A DNA stretch of 64,000 bases from Diploscapter coronatus. Taxonomy: Eukaryota; Nematoda; Chromadorea; Rhabditida; Rhabditidae. Of this stretch, positions 1 to 15,200 are shown one piece after another. The notes beneath the pieces were generated by a model. That model was not told where the DNA came from, did no database searches, and saw nothing but the letters and a program-made list of their open reading frames with translations. The stretch's first letter is position 1; every line of letters begins with the position of its first letter. The stretch covers positions 16,073,249 to 16,137,248 of the forward strand of contig OZ038423.1 of assembly GCA_964036155.1 (NCBI GenBank). Reading direction: 5' to 3'. A program made the translations under genes and the position numbers.

Positions 1-201
1 TAATTGTCTATGGATGAATTTGAAATAACACAAATTGAATTTTTTTACGACATCATCACCAAATAATAAACGAAAGAGTTCAGGAAACATCCATTCATTT
101 CAAATTTTTCACTCTTCATTCTTGTACAAAATATGTAATGTTGAAAATGAAGTTAATCTTTAATGTCACTATCTTTCTCATAAACTAACGTAATCACGAA
201 C

Positions 202-3200
202 CTTAGCGAGTCCATTGAGTCTGTCGTCTATGGCTCTGACCACAGCCAAATCTCCCCCTCTGAGTAGAAGTTGGATTGTCTCTCCAGGGCTGACCACATT
301 ATCCTCTTCTGTTAGCTGTCGCTTTATCATATTTTCGACTTTGAACGCTTCCGCAGCTACCTGCAACTCAAATATGGAAACAATTTTCTTCAAAGTTACA
401 TTTCTCGACAATAAGAAAGGACCTTTCAAATTCAATCAAGTAAACTCATAGCAAATAAATAGGAAGCGCCTGCTGAAAAATGGGTATAACTTTGCTTCCA
501 TTGGGCCATTTTCGGAGATTCAAAATGCGTTCTGCCCCGGTTAATCTCGCCGCTCATACTGATGCCAAATTTTCTCATGATTATCAATCTCGAAAACTCA
601 TTTGGCTCCCCTAATTATACCGAAGGCAAAACCTTTCAGAACTTTTACCAAATAACCAGAAATGATAAATCTCTTACGTTGCATGTATTCTTGACGAAGA
701 AGACTAACACATCGAGAGCCTTCTGTTGTTCGGGGGAGAAGACGCAAAGCAGACATCGGCCAGCCATTCTGTTGTCGATCGGAATCGACAGTTTTCTGTC
801 GTCTCTGACTGCGTCCACATGCATAACACGATTTCCATTGCAGATTATCTAAAATGCTGATTTATTATTATTATTTTTTTTTTAATTTGTGGTAGTATAA
901 AGTAAAAAGTGACTAAAAAGAATACGTTGGAATAATCTTGCTATTTCGAAATATTCACCTTCAATATACGACAAAATCTGTCTTACCATAGAATTTAGCC
1001 TTCTCGTTTCCCGCCTGTCAATTTTCACTTCGAGCTGGTCTCCCTCCATGTAATTCGGTTGCGGATCAGACAGAATTATCCACCTGAAGCAAATTGCTTT
1101 CATAATTTAATTCAATGTATTTGCGAATTTCAAATTAGGCTCATGAAAATCCCAAAAAAGCATACTAGGAAACGATATAAAAATAGAAAATGTTTCTTTA
1201 TAATCAGTATCAATTCATAACATATCAAACATCTATCCGTGGTTTCATGTTCTCTCACCTCGGTTCGAATGAAGGAACTCCTTTTAGATTTGGCAGAATG
1301 AGAGTTCGAGATCTGCTCACGTGGTCATTTGACAATTTACGTTGTGCCTAAATTGTTTGATCATTCTCGACATTCTTTCTTTTTTAACTTTAAGTCTTCT
1401 TCCAACAATTCGAACACCTTCCTAATAATGTCATTTTCAAGTCAAGACAATCCATTAATTAGTCAAATGTAGTGCATACAAATGACAACTGGATTCTTGT
1501 CAAAAAGCCCACTTCTTCCAACCTGCCCCTTTTCATTAATGACCCTAATTTGTGGGGCAAAAGATAAACGCATGCCAATTTCTACTTTGGTGTTTTGAAA
1601 TATTGAATTCCAACGGAGATTCCACCTAGCGAATCTATAAATTAGTGACAACTGCCTGGAAATATCGCATAGTGTAATTGATTCGGGGCTACTTTTATGA
1701 GCGCGTTTTAGAGCTTAACGAGGGGCAATTTTAGGACACGAAATTTTTAATTTAGTTCGACCAAAGTTCTTAGACATGGCTCATATATTTTATCTCTCTA
1801 CTTTTAAGAGACTATAAACTAGTGGCATAAAACGCATGAATTCGCAAAAGTGAATGAGAAATTTCATATCTGATATCATCATCGAGATTTATTTTTTATT
1901 TTTATGAAAATTTCAAATGAGTTTTGATATTTCGCCATTAATTTCCACTAAAATTACATTTGACCTTCCTATCCTTAACTTGCGCAAGGTAGTATGACTC
2001 AATCTTTTCGTAGTAAATATTGTAAAGCCGATCTATTGAGGTGAAATAAATTATGCGTAGATTTAAACATGTCAAATATGCATTGCCAGTATTGAAACAC
2101 ACATGAATATATTGTAGATTTGGTTGAAAATAACGCGATAATTTCGGCCATGAATGTTCCCTTGTATATTGTCGTAAATGATAGGTCTTTAAAAATACTT
2201 ACAAGGAAGTTCTCACATAAGAACTTAGAGATCTTGATGAAACTCTACAAATAAGGGGCTTTATGTTGCTTATCATTGTTATCACGTCAAAATTTGTCAA
2301 ACAAGGACTTGAAACCAGAAAATCGGAGAAAATTCTTTTTTTTTCCCTTTATTTGTGAAATTTCAAAATTTGCATACAGTTTTGACGCGCGAATTTGCTC
2401 ATTACTTGCACAAAATAAGAATAAAAAGCGACTGCAAATTATCTGGTTCCAGGCGCCTATTTAACGGATTTTTACTTCATCGTTGTGATGATCACAGCGC
2501 TATCGAAAACTCCTATTCTGCAAGTTTCACTAAGATCCGTGAGTTTCTGTGTGGGAGGGGAGCCTTCCTTGTTAGAAGAGTAAAATAGTTTCAATTTGAT
2601 GTAAAACGACGTACCTTAGCAATGATAACATCGCAGTTGCTCCTCCATTTATGAGCGAGTTCGAATTCGACCACATCGCCTAGCTCCACTTCCAGCGTCT
2701 CTGTCACAGTCTCTGTCTGTTCATTCCTCATTCTCTCGTCCCCAGTCAGACACTCGAAGTGCAGCAGCAATGTTGCATCCAACAGAGATGTCCATGGTTC
2801 TGTCTGCAAATCAAATTAAATTTTTGTGAACCGATCACATCAACTCATAAATAGGAAAAAAATCATTATTTGAAGTCTTATTGCATCATTTGTTAAAATT
2901 GTGGCTAACAAGGGAAGTGCACAAATAGGAACTCACAGACCTTGATAAAACTTTCCAAATAGCGATTTTTAATGATGGGGGATCACAATGATAACATAAA
3001 AATCGGAAAAATAGAAACCTGGTGCGAGAGAGAATTTGGAGCCGTTTTTCACTCGTATTTTTATGAGAAACGATGAAATTCCCTTGTCAATAATGCATTC
3101 AAACTTGCAAATCTGTGGTTTAATGTGAAGAATCGGTGATTTTCACCGATTTCTCTGCTCCAGGTTCCTATTTTGCCGATTTTGATGTTACCGTCGTGAT

Positions 3201-6200
3201 CCCCATCATCAAAAACTGCTATTTGGAAAGTTTCATCAAGGTCTGTTAGTTCCTATCTGTGCACTTCTCTTGTAAAATAGGTATCATCAGAATAAAAAGA
3301 TATTTGAAAAATCCAACCCTTTCAAATTTTCCTGCGCTATTTGATATTTCGTCAAAGATTAGAGATAATTTGCATAGTATAAATTTAGCTTCTTCTACTT
3401 TCAATCACGTCTTTTTTGCAGGAATATATTCATTTTTCTTCGCAAGTAATATGTAAAATAACAGCTCATTTTATTATAGTTCCTCAAAGGCAAAAAAGTG
3501 ATCACGTTCATAAAAAAATTTAGTATTTTGACCCTTCATTCGCGTTATATTTCATGTATAGAAAGCCAAAAAGAAGTAAATAGCTTTTCCATTCATAACC
3601 CTATATTTATCTAAACTAACATTCTCCTACACGTCGAGAGTTTCTGATTTGCCTAGCTCTAAATTTAATTCTCGTTTAGCCTTAACGTCTTTATCCAAAA
3701 TTTTAATCTCAATCTCTTTTTCTACTATTTTTAGTTCAATCCAACTCAATTTTCAACGCTATTTCTAAATATTCACATTTGAGGAGCTTACACATTAACG
3801 TTATTTCTTATTTTATAATTAAATAATATGTTACCCTCAAAGTATTGCCTAATTTTAGAACGCTAAGCCGATAAAATACTTTAATATATTTTAGCTATTT
3901 TTGCAACGGGATTCTTAGAATTGTCTGACTTCAATAAATCAAATATCTTATTTAGCAAATTATAGTTTGATAGCTTGAGATAGGCTTTTGCAAAATTTTG
4001 GCTATGACATTTTCGATGATCTGTTTCGAAGAATTTGAAAAATGGAAGCATCATTGTCAATTTCGCTTTTGAGTATTTTTATACGATGGCAAGTTCTTGG
4101 TCTTAGTTTCAAACGGAACTTTGTAAAAATAGCATTTAGAAAAGAAAAGAAAAAGTGCGTCATTTAGTAGAAGAGGTCGTCATATAGAAACTGCTGATAC
4201 ATTTTCTAGAGCCATCTTTGTAACGTGCATGTGTCGTGTCTTGTGATTCACAAATGGTCATTTCAGACCTTTCAAAATAAGAGATTTTCAAGGAGCGATT
4301 TGAAAAGATAAACACTTTGCTAATTTTTTAAAGAATTTTTAAGACACCGATACATCATTTCTACTTTTCTTGCCAAATGTTAAAAAGAGCTCACCACGAA
4401 ATAGAGATATTCAGTGAATTGATTGAAGGCAGGCCGCAGGGGAATTAGATCGAATTTGGGGGCAAATGGGTCGTAGATCAAATTGATACTACCCTTGCTG
4501 CCCGTGCCCTTGTCCCTGATATCTGCTCGAATCTGAATGAGTTACTTGTTTTATCGTGTCGATCAATTTGAATTTTTTTAGAAATATATATACAAAATGA
4601 TAAGTCACAATCATGAAATATGCTCAAGAGAAATTTTTGCACTAAACACCCAAGTTGTTTTGGATAACTATCATTACCCAGCACCACACAAAATTTACCT
4701 ATTTCGCATCCAAATAATGCAACAATTGCATTTTTATCGCTTCAACTCGATTTTCTTATTACTCGCGCTTATTTTGAATTTTCGCTTTGAAAGAAAAACC
4801 AATTTACTTATTGGAAGCGCGTAGTCATTATGAGGATGAGCGACAAAACGAGCGGATGGCTCTTTGTTGGACGGAAAATTCTAGTGTTTGACAGCATTAT
4901 GCGTTTTGTAAAATTACTGAAAGTTTTCTCGTTAATTCTTGCCACCAAATTATTATTTTTGATATCTCAAGCCTGTATAAAAGTTCTCATAAAAGACTAA
5001 TGCCATTTGATGAAGTAATTGACCAAACTGAACTATTTAGATTCAAAAAGCTAGTTACGACGCTCACAGTCAAAGCAGCTGCTCTTAAAATAATCAAAGT
5101 TTAAACCTAAGTTATTCGAATGTTAAAGCCTTTTCAAACAACATTTTTGATGAAGAGCGCTGTTGATATTATTTCGAAATATTTAAAAATAACAATGCTC
5201 TAAAATGACCTACCGAAACGACCTTTGTCTTGTCGTGCTGCGTGCATTTTGTCAGATTCACGATTCCTTCCCATGTTCCATTGCGCATCTGAAATTCGGA
5301 AATTATTGATAAAGAGATTTCATATAAAATGACCCGTTGTTATGATGGAACATTGCATGTGTCTCATCACTTCGCAGATTTCATAGTATTCAAATGACTA
5401 CAATTTGATGAGACTCGTCTAACTCTTTCATACTTATCAAAACATTTTCTATTCTCATTCAAATTCCCCTATCAGGACTGTAACGGAATCAAATTTTGGA
5501 AAATTTCGGAACGGAATTTAAAAAATTTTAAATTTCCAAACGGAACGGAGTTCCGCGGAATGAAAAATTTCAAATTGCTCACGGAATTCCGAGAATTGAC
5601 CAAAAATGCTCGGAATTCAGTTACAGCTGCCCCCTATCCGATATTTTCTCTCACAAAATCTCGTCTCCCTATTATCTTAGTTAATCTCCCAGGTCACATT
5701 CCCAGAAGCGCTTCTGCAAGTCAAACGTCACATCACCTTCGTTTGACCGTAAATTTCATCGTCATTTGCTTATTATTTCTCCACAAGATTATGCGGATTT
5801 TCCAGATTAATCATTTTCGCGTTTCCTGTTGTGTGCTTCTATTTTCGCCATATCTGCCGTTCTTCACACGATTGTGTCCCTTATTTTCCTGTTGTCATGA
5901 ATTTGTCGAGTGATTTCTGCATTGCTGATGGGAGAATTGGCTGTGAAAAGCGCAAAGAAACCTATGACAAGCCAAGCCAAAAGAAATCGAACAAAAACTA
6001 TGCAAATAAAAATTCTCAGTCTTTCATCTTCAATTATTATTCTCCTTGAAGTCAATATTTTACAAAATTGTAAAAAAATATCGATACAACTATCTTTATC
6101 ATATAATATGCCGTGTTTAGACTTTAATACAATTAATCCTATTATTAATAGCTATGACTTGCACGGGCTTTATATTTCTCGAACTTACGGACTTGGTCAG

Positions 6201-9200
6201 CAATGAAACTGAATTCGTATTCATGCTGACAATAATTACCTACTGCAAAAACATGTAATTTGTCTCCTTTAAATTTTATTATCTATAAATCAATTATCGC
6301 TTTTCTGTACTGCAACAGATATTCTGCATAAATAAGTAATTAACCGAGCTCTAAATCAGCAGTGCATTTTCCTGCTCCACGTCCCCCTCCCTTTATCTCC
6401 AGAAGCAGATATTCCATTTTCTCACACTACTTCCTTCTCTCCATTTGTTCGACTACGCCCCTTCAGAATAATTCGAATAATTTATTCGCACTGCCTCTCC
6501 GTATCAATGCCATTAGCTTGCTATTTTTCCATTAAAATCTCCAATGCCGCACATATTTCCCGCTCAGAAAATGATTACTGCATAAGCAATAATCCCAGGA
6601 ATTTGATCTCATTTAGAAATTAATCCGAAAAAACTGGCTATGTGAGGAGCCCAAATGAATCTTCCTTTTCTTCCCTAACTTCGTAGCATAAACATTATAA
6701 ATGCGAATAAATTATATCGTGCATACAAAATTGCCCTTCTACTTTTTACATTTCTATGAAATAGATCTGCTACGTAAAAGTTTTCCATATCAACTCACTC
6801 CTCTAACTTTTCTAAATTTTATTAAATTCCTCCATTTTTAATACGATGATGAACTTTCCTTTAGAATACTTCTTTTGTGAAGTACGGAAATCATCCACTC
6901 CCATTTTCGCACTTTTATTTCACGCGAAACTCCCTCTTTAAATTGGGCAGTTTCAATTTCCTGCTTCACTTGGTGAAAATATTCTGAGGAGAGCTGAAGT
7001 CCCAAAGCAGGTAACTAGACAAGTTTAATTGCTCTCTACTTTTGAACATTTCGAGGAGAAAAGTGATCATTAGATTAGAGCATTTCTGACTGATGGGAGA
7101 AGAAAAAGTGAAGTGTCGTTGAAACTTGGACCTGTCAAGTGCTTTCCGCATGTTTGGTGGTGGTAATTAATCATGTTAGAGGGTGAGTTGTCGTGAGCCA
7201 GAATTTACGTATATCTGCTTACTCCATTCTTTGGTTGTAGTTTACCCAATTGGCAACATTTCTGCTCACCTATCCCCATTATTCTTCCTCTATCCATCTG
7301 TTTTCCGCAAGTTTCTACACATCCATTGTTTATTCTCCAGTCTATGAATAACTTCTAATGCAACAAAGCATCAGCATCATTGTCTTTTGTTTCCTTTCAC
7401 AGTCAGAGATCTTTCCTTTCAGCTTATCCTCCATTTCCCATTTAAGAATTGAGTTTCAGCTCAGCTCAGCTTAAATAAAATTTCTTGTCCGATAACTTAT
7501 CTAACTAGGATTTCTTGTTCGCACGCCCGCTCGCTCTCGTCGTTCTAGGCAACAGCCTTCGGTTGACGGTTGTTTGTGAAATTTTACCTCTACACTATAA
7601 ATTTATCTTGAAATTCATTGAGATAAGTTGAATTGATAATTGCGAGAAAAAAATAAAGATTCTTTTAATATTTGGTACTTTTTAGTGAGAATGAAAGGTT
7701 TTTCATTTTCGCAAATTTACTCTCGAAGGATTTTTGCATACTAGTTCTTGAATTTTTCTTGATACTATAGTTAAAATATTTAAATTGAGATCAGGTATTG
7801 TGTTGGGTAATTTTTACTTTGGAACAAGTTATTGAAGAACAGATTATTTGGGACATTTTTACAAAAAGTTTTACTTGAAACGTCACTTCGGATAATTTTA
7901 CAGGTCTTCAGAAGCGTTTTCGCACTAAAATATTATGCGCATTTTGAAAGCTTATCAAATTTGCAGCAATCGCTCGGGAACAGATTTTTGGTTTTCGTTT
8001 TAAAAAGTCAGTTTTCGGCTGAAAGATAGGCAAAAATCGATTTTATACTAATTTTGACCTTTTCGAGGTCAACGTTGTCTGAAACAAGTTTTTTGAAATC
8101 TCCATGGTCGATTTGAGTAGTTTATGTACTTCTTGTAAGGTATTTTTGTATTTGAATTTTTCGACTACTTACATCTTTATATATAAGAAACAATGTTTTA
8201 AAACTTTCCTAGAAGCAAATTAACTAAATATTCTGCTTGCCTGTTCCGAAACCTGACAGTGTGACGTGACTCTTCAGACTCATTTTTATAAAGCTGAATA
8301 ATTTGAACCACTATTTTATCTTGCGAAATTTCACCCCACATATAAGAAGTTATTTATAAAAATCGAGTTTTTTATAGAGAGGGGTGGTACCCAAGAAGTC
8401 GACCCTCAAATTTTGAGCTGATTTGTTGTCCCTGGGGGTTTTCGACCACGCTGATTACGAATATGACGGTTAAAACCCGATCCGACCACTTGTTCCACAT
8501 GTTCCGGGAGGTCCGCATCTGGTAGTTCCATAAAATTCGATTTTCGTTATTCTGCATGGGAAAATTCAACTTTGGTATCAAAATGCTCGCAGAGACCAGC
8601 TGAGTACGATTCTGAAAAGATCTCATCGAAGTGAGACCGAATAAGGAAGTTATGATGAACATAGTGAAACATATGGAAAATATCATATTAAGTTTTCGCT
8701 TCTTTTAATTTTTAATTCTTTAAAAACCCCAGGTTCCATGAGTTATTTATACCGGGAAGTAGCCCAGGTCTTCTAGTTTCTGAAACACTTGACCGTTTTC
8801 CTATAGACTGCCCGCTAGAGAAGAAATTCCACTTCTTCGAAGAGTTGTTATGACTCATTTTTGCCTAGTTTGATTTCAAAAAATCATATCTCCCTGTGTG
8901 TGCACATTCTAAAATAAGTTCTGGATACAATTTGTTCAATTTGAAAAGCTCTACAAGATTTTATTGAAAATTTCAACTTTAACTCACATTACCCTTGTAA
9001 ACACAGTACGGGTATATAGGGTAACTTAGGCTAATTTCTCCCGCCAAAATTAATTTCTAAAAATTTTCTTTATATTTTTACTTTATTCTCCTACTCAAGA
9101 TCTACAAAATAAAAAAAGAATCATTCAACTTGGTTCAGAAATAAGGAAGCTATGAATTTTTGAAATTTATTGTCCAAACGGCACTTTGCAATAATTGGTC

Positions 9201-12200
9201 GTTGAACTTCAAAAAATTCTGTAGTCGATACGATAATGAACTCGAGGTCGGTCCTGAAACAAAAGTTGTTCACCATGTCATTCTACACAACATACTGGAA
9301 GGACGAATTTTTCCAACGTCATTTACGTGTAAACCCAGGACAGGTTGAAAAGCGTGCAGTTATGACGCAAATAAGTGCGCATTTCTGCAGAAATCGTTAT
9401 TCAAAAAAATTATCTTTTGGTGCCTGATAAACTGAATATCAATAGTAATCAAACAAAAAAAGAATTATCGAATTTGGTTTAGAATTATAAAAGTTATGAT
9501 TTTTTGAAATCAAACTAGGCAAAAATGAGTCATAACAACTCTTCGAAGAAGTGGAATTTCTTCTCTAGCGGGCAGTCTATAGGAAAACGGTCAAGTGTTT
9601 CAGAAACTAGAAGACCTGGGCTACTTCCCGGTATAAATAACTCATGGAACCTGGGGTTTTTAAAGAATTAAAAATTAAAAGAAGCGAAAACTTAATATGA
9701 TATTTTCCATATGTTTCACTATGTTCATCATAACTTCCTTATTCGGTCTCACTTCGATGAGATCTTTTCAGAATCGTACTCAGCTGGTCTCTGCGAGCAT
9801 TTTGATACCAAAGTTGAATTTTCCCATGCAGAATAACGAAAATCGAATTTTATGGAACTACCAGATGCGGACCTCCCGGAACATGTGGAACAAGTGGTCG
9901 GATCGGGTTTTAACCGTCATATTCGTAATCAGCGTGGTCGAAAACCCCCAGGGACAACAAATCAGCTCAAAATTTGAGGGTCGACTTCTTGGGTACCACC
10001 CCATACTCGATTTTTATAAATAGCGTCTCATATGTTAAATGAATCCCTTGATAATTGATAAATTTCGCAGAGATTATCTCTGACACGCTTCAATTCAGAT
10101 GACGGAATTGGTAAATGGCACGTTTTCATTTTCATCGGCTCTCTCTGCTGGCTCTGGCTCCGCTTTCTCGCCCCCCGAACACCTCCTTTCGGACTACATC
10201 GAAATTGCCTACTTGGGACTTCTTATTCTCACCGGGCTTCCCTTCAATCTCTATATTCTCAGAAGACTTATCAAGCAAAAAGCAAGTACCCAGAAAGATG
10301 GAATAAAGGTTTAAATTTTCACATAATATAATCAAAGACAAATAAATGAACCAAAATAATGAAAAGAATATTTTAGCATGTTAAAGCTGCATTGCCAAGC
10401 TTTGAAATACAAATGTTGCTAATGATGCAGATTTGTTCTGAAAATTGCGCGTCAATTTTCGCTCCTGAATAATTTGATTAATAATTTGGTATTTCAGATG
10501 GGATTCATGTTGCTAAAGATCAACCTGTGCATAAGCGACTTGACACTAATTCTGATGTCGGTAATCAATGTCATCTGGCTATTGACCTACCAGTGGCCTG
10601 GGGGAGATGCACTTTGCCGATTATCGCAGGTAATTCCGCTAACCGAAAGGACAATATGGCTAGTCAGAAGTTCATGGAAATCAAGACTATTTGCAAATAT
10701 CATTGGAAATAGAAATGCTTGAACTTATATTTTGCTAAAGGAAACACAATTTAAGACGTTAAATATTTTTCCAATTTTTAATTTGTGAACTTTTAGTTTT
10801 GGTCAATGTTTTGCCTGTACGGCTCTACGAACATTATGATTTGTATCGCAGTCGACAGACTGAGAAATGTCCTTTCAGTCTCGAAAATCTCTTCACACAG
10901 CGTATGTTTTTCTTACATTATTCATTTCTAATGTCAAAATTTTAATTTTAATCTAAAATATTTCAGTAAAAAACTAATCCTTGAAAATCGCAATAAAAGC
11001 TGTCTGCGGTGAACTAAGAAAGAAAAACTACGCAAACTGAAAATGAATTTAAACATCGAAATGATTCAAGTATTTGCTCAGGAATGAAATATGCCATTAA
11101 AGAAATAGAATGACATGTTCAATGACGAACATTTTCGTGCTGCGCCGTTACATAGAAACGCGAGATTATTCATTCGGAATTCTTCATTGCAGCTTAATAG
11201 AACACATCGAATAAAGATAAATCAAGGAGGTGGCATACATTTAGTCATAAACACGAAGGAAAAAATAATCTACGATTTTCTAAGATGGATTATTTAGGTA
11301 GCTCTAGTGAAGTGTATATTATGGATTGCCTGGATAGGAGCATTATTGGGAAGCTTGGGCCAGTTAGTCGTGTGGAGGACAATCGACATTTCAACGCACT
11401 ATCACTTCAAGGAGCCATTCATTCAATGCACCGACATTTGGAACATTTACAAGTAAACTCGATTTAGATTCATAAACTGAAAAGGCTTCATAACGTAGTG
11501 TAGTATATGAGTTGTAACAATGGTATTAGAAGGTCGAAAATTTGAGAGTTAAAACTTCTTTTTTTCAAATAAAACCCGAACCAAGTATTTTTACTAGGTC
11601 GAGCTCGTAAAAATATTTTGAATCGAATTCGAACTCTATTCGACTCGACCTTGAGTTAAGCTTCGACAGTTTTGATTTACAATAATTTAGAAAATGATTC
11701 GAATTTGAGAAATCGAAAAGGGTGTAGCCATGAATTATTTTGTTTTTAATTTTATTCATATATCAGAGCCTTTAACGTGACTTCGAATTTGGAGCCACTG
11801 CTGTCGATCTATGTTGAACATCCCTACAAAATCATTCATCTTGCGCTCGTCTTCTGGGGTCCTCTGCTCACTCTGATGATTCTGTACGTGATCATTGCCA
11901 TTAAACTGATGAAGTATTCGATGAGCGATGGACCGGGAAAAGCGACTTCGATTACCGCAAGAAACAGTTGCCTAATTTGCACATCCGATTAAAATCATGA
12001 GATTACTTCAGGCGAATATACGGAAACGGCAAAATTAACAGTGGAAAACGATTCTTCAATTCTGAGAAAAGTTAGCGACATCTCGCGTTTCGAGTTTACA
12101 TATGTAAATTATTTCTAGATTTCATCATTTGGTCGAAAGAAGAACAAGCTATCAATAGCATTGTTGAAAAAAGGCAGGCAGAGCTCGGAAAATTTGATCA

Positions 12201-15200
12201 CACTACCGGATACCATAGGTTGTTTCACAAACGAAGTTCTGATAAATATAAAAATTTAGGCGAATCAAAAATTCCCTCTTGGCGAAAGCAGCTGCGAAGT
12301 CGTGTATTCCGAACGACTCTGCTTATCGTCATTCTGCACTTCGTTCTGTGGTTCCCATTCAATGCTCACGCTCTCTGCTATTATTTGAATCCAGAGCTTT
12401 ACGGGTAAATTTGAACTTGGACAAAAGATCATTCTATTTTGCAATAAAAGGATAGTTTGAAAGTGAAGCTTTGAAAATTCTGAAACCAAATGATGTATTC
12501 CATACAAATTAGCCTGAAGCCCATTCAGCAGAGTGCATTAATTAATCGTTTAAATTTCGAATTGTTTTTAAACCTTTTGAATTGACGCAGTCTAGGAGAA
12601 ATAATTATTCTCATAATTTCAGGCAACTAAGCGACCACGCGAACATCTTCAAGCATATTCAGTTCCTGATCGTCCTCATTAATCCCTTCATCTACGGGTT
12701 TTCGTAGTCGTTTTCTCCAATAGAACAGCAACAATTTATTGCGCTTCCAACATAAGTTCTTTTTTCTAAGATTTCGTAGCGGCATTTCTCCCCCTCATTT
12801 CCAAAATACTTTCTGTGTCATATAAATAGGAATTCTTATTTTTATGAAATTTAACTTCTTGATCTTGATACGAGTTTATCGGCTAAAGATAAACTCTGTA
12901 GGAGGCTAAAATTTGAAATTTCATTAAAATGGAAGTCTTATCAGCAAATCCCTCTGATCTGAAAAGCGGATAGCCCGCTTTAAGGGAGGAATCCGCTGTG
13001 ATCTTATCCGTCCCGACATTGCTCTGGTCTGCACGGAAAATTGAATCAAATCGTAAACATTTGTTGCCTCGGGTTCACATTATTTCTAGTTTATTACTGA
13101 AATTCTAAAATATTTGAGAAAATAAATAATATTTGATTTTTCTTTGCAATTGATTTCCATCGGAGCTGTTAAAACCATGATTTCGGTCTCAGTTTCAACC
13201 GCTTTATCAATTTAATTTCGTTTCAACTTAGACTTCTACCTATTTGTTCAAGATTTTATAATTCCAAACACCAGATTTCATTGCATTTAATTAATTTCAC
13301 AAATTTCATGAATATTTCGTTGATCATATGCTAGACAACTTGAAGCTCGACAGCTCTACAAAGCTATTTAGGAATTTAGACGTAGTCATACTTCTGACGA
13401 TGTCGGACAAAAAGTGATTCGGCTGAGGGTTTAGTCAAATCTTCATTCTTCAATTTCACTCGTTTATCCTATTGTATTTTCTACTAATTACCTCTAATAT
13501 ATGATTCGGTAGTTATCTTTTTTAACAAAATCTCTATTATGAGTAGAGAGTGCAAGTCCCTCCCCCCTTTGTGAAGACAAAGCCAAGGCAGGGAAAGAAA
13601 TTTCGCTAAAATTTCTAGAAGTTTTGCGAAGCGATTTTTTCTTATTTTTATTTTTTCACTATTAAATATAAGCCTAGGGAGAATTTTTGCTTTCGAAACA
13701 TACCCCCGAAACCCGAATTGGGCCGGTCAAAACGTACAGAAAAATCTTCAAATCATTCGTTTGAGCCTTGCAGATCTCACTCATCATTTCCTAGGTATTT
13801 GATTTATTGTTAAATGATCTTAATCAAGTTAAAAATAACCTAATATATAATATCCTGTCGGAAATTAAGAGAACATTTTTTATAACCAGATAAAAATTTC
13901 ATATCGCTTTGGTTCGTGTACTAACTAGCTCATAAAGAATTCATATCTTTAGTCAGATGGAATTAGGTTCTTTCGAGAACGAAAATGTTCTATGCTTGCC
14001 ATCTAGGTTCATATTTAGATTCACATGTTTTTAGAATGAAAATGATGTCTTATTCCATATGATGCCAAGTCAAATTTACCCCACTAAAAAGGAATCTATC
14101 GGTTTTCGATTCTCGTAAAGTAGTAGTTCATCTACAGAGCATAACACAAATCTTGAGCTAATCAGAGATCGAAAGTGATATGCCGTGAATGCATATGGAA
14201 ATTTGAATGTCAATTCTGGAGTTTCATATTTTAATGCTTGTATCTTAAGCTTCACTATGCTTGGGACCAATGTTTAAAAGTTTATAGCCCCGATCTCATG
14301 TTGCCTGAGTTAATTTAGGCGTAAAGACTAAAATTACATCTTGTAAGTTAAAAAAAAAATTCAATTTCTAGATAATTCTATACAATTGTGTTGGCTGAAA
14401 TGAAATAGAATCTACGCTATGAATTATGCAGACGCAATTTTCGGTTAGATAATTCAATTGTCTAATTCAGTGGAGCAGACCAGACATGTAACTTTTTCGA
14501 AATTTTGGCACCCGCATCACTTTTTCAACTTTCGCACCCGACCTGACCTGCATATTCTTTTATTTTTGGACCTGCACCTGCTTTCACCCTCAAAATATGA
14601 CACCCGATCCGTGGGTGCGGGTTTTCATTTACACGTGTTGCGTCTCGTGCCATACAACAATGGCAGAGGGGACGCGATACAGAGAATTATCATGTGGTGG
14701 TTGACACGCAGAGTTTTATTCAGATACGGAAGAGTAGAGAGACGAGAAGGAGGGGTAAAGTATAGAGGTGGATGTCTGTTGGTAATCGAGGATGAGAACT
14801 GAACTGATTTGGAAGTGGACGTCTTATTTTATGTTCTCTGTCGTATACTGGTAATTTGCTAATTTTGTATTGCTCATTTGAAACGCACACATCCCAACAC
14901 ACGTATGGAGTAGACCAAATTTATGTTGTTTGTTAAAATTCCCTTCTTAAATTTGCTAATAATTACAACTAATCTAATGGACTTTCGAGTTCTGCGAAAA
15001 TTTACCAGATCAAGATTGGCAGATATGCTTAGACCGAGGGTATATAAAAATTGAATTTTGGATTTGCGTTTGCGTTCGCGTCGTGAAGTACCTACAAATT
15101 TGTGCTTTACGTTAAATAACGCGTTAAATTTTCTCAGTTTTTAAACCTAAAATGCCCAAAAATTAATCCAACTTCACAAATCAGGCTGAAATATAGCAAG

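Noticed and set aside
562..852. Plus-strand open frame of 96 codons
   Set aside because: It is antisense to macroglobulin exon 848-678, which has matching splice sites and family resemblance.
1463..1651. Minus-strand open frame with a ttatag acceptor and a possible donor
   Set aside because: Phase does not join the neighbouring macroglobulin exons, whereas exon 1347-1259 fits exactly. The peptide has no family resemblance.
14458..14802. 114-codon plus-strand frame between the GPCR genes
   Set aside because: Contains short repeated cacccg/gacctg words, no splice sites or motif; probably old repeat DNA.
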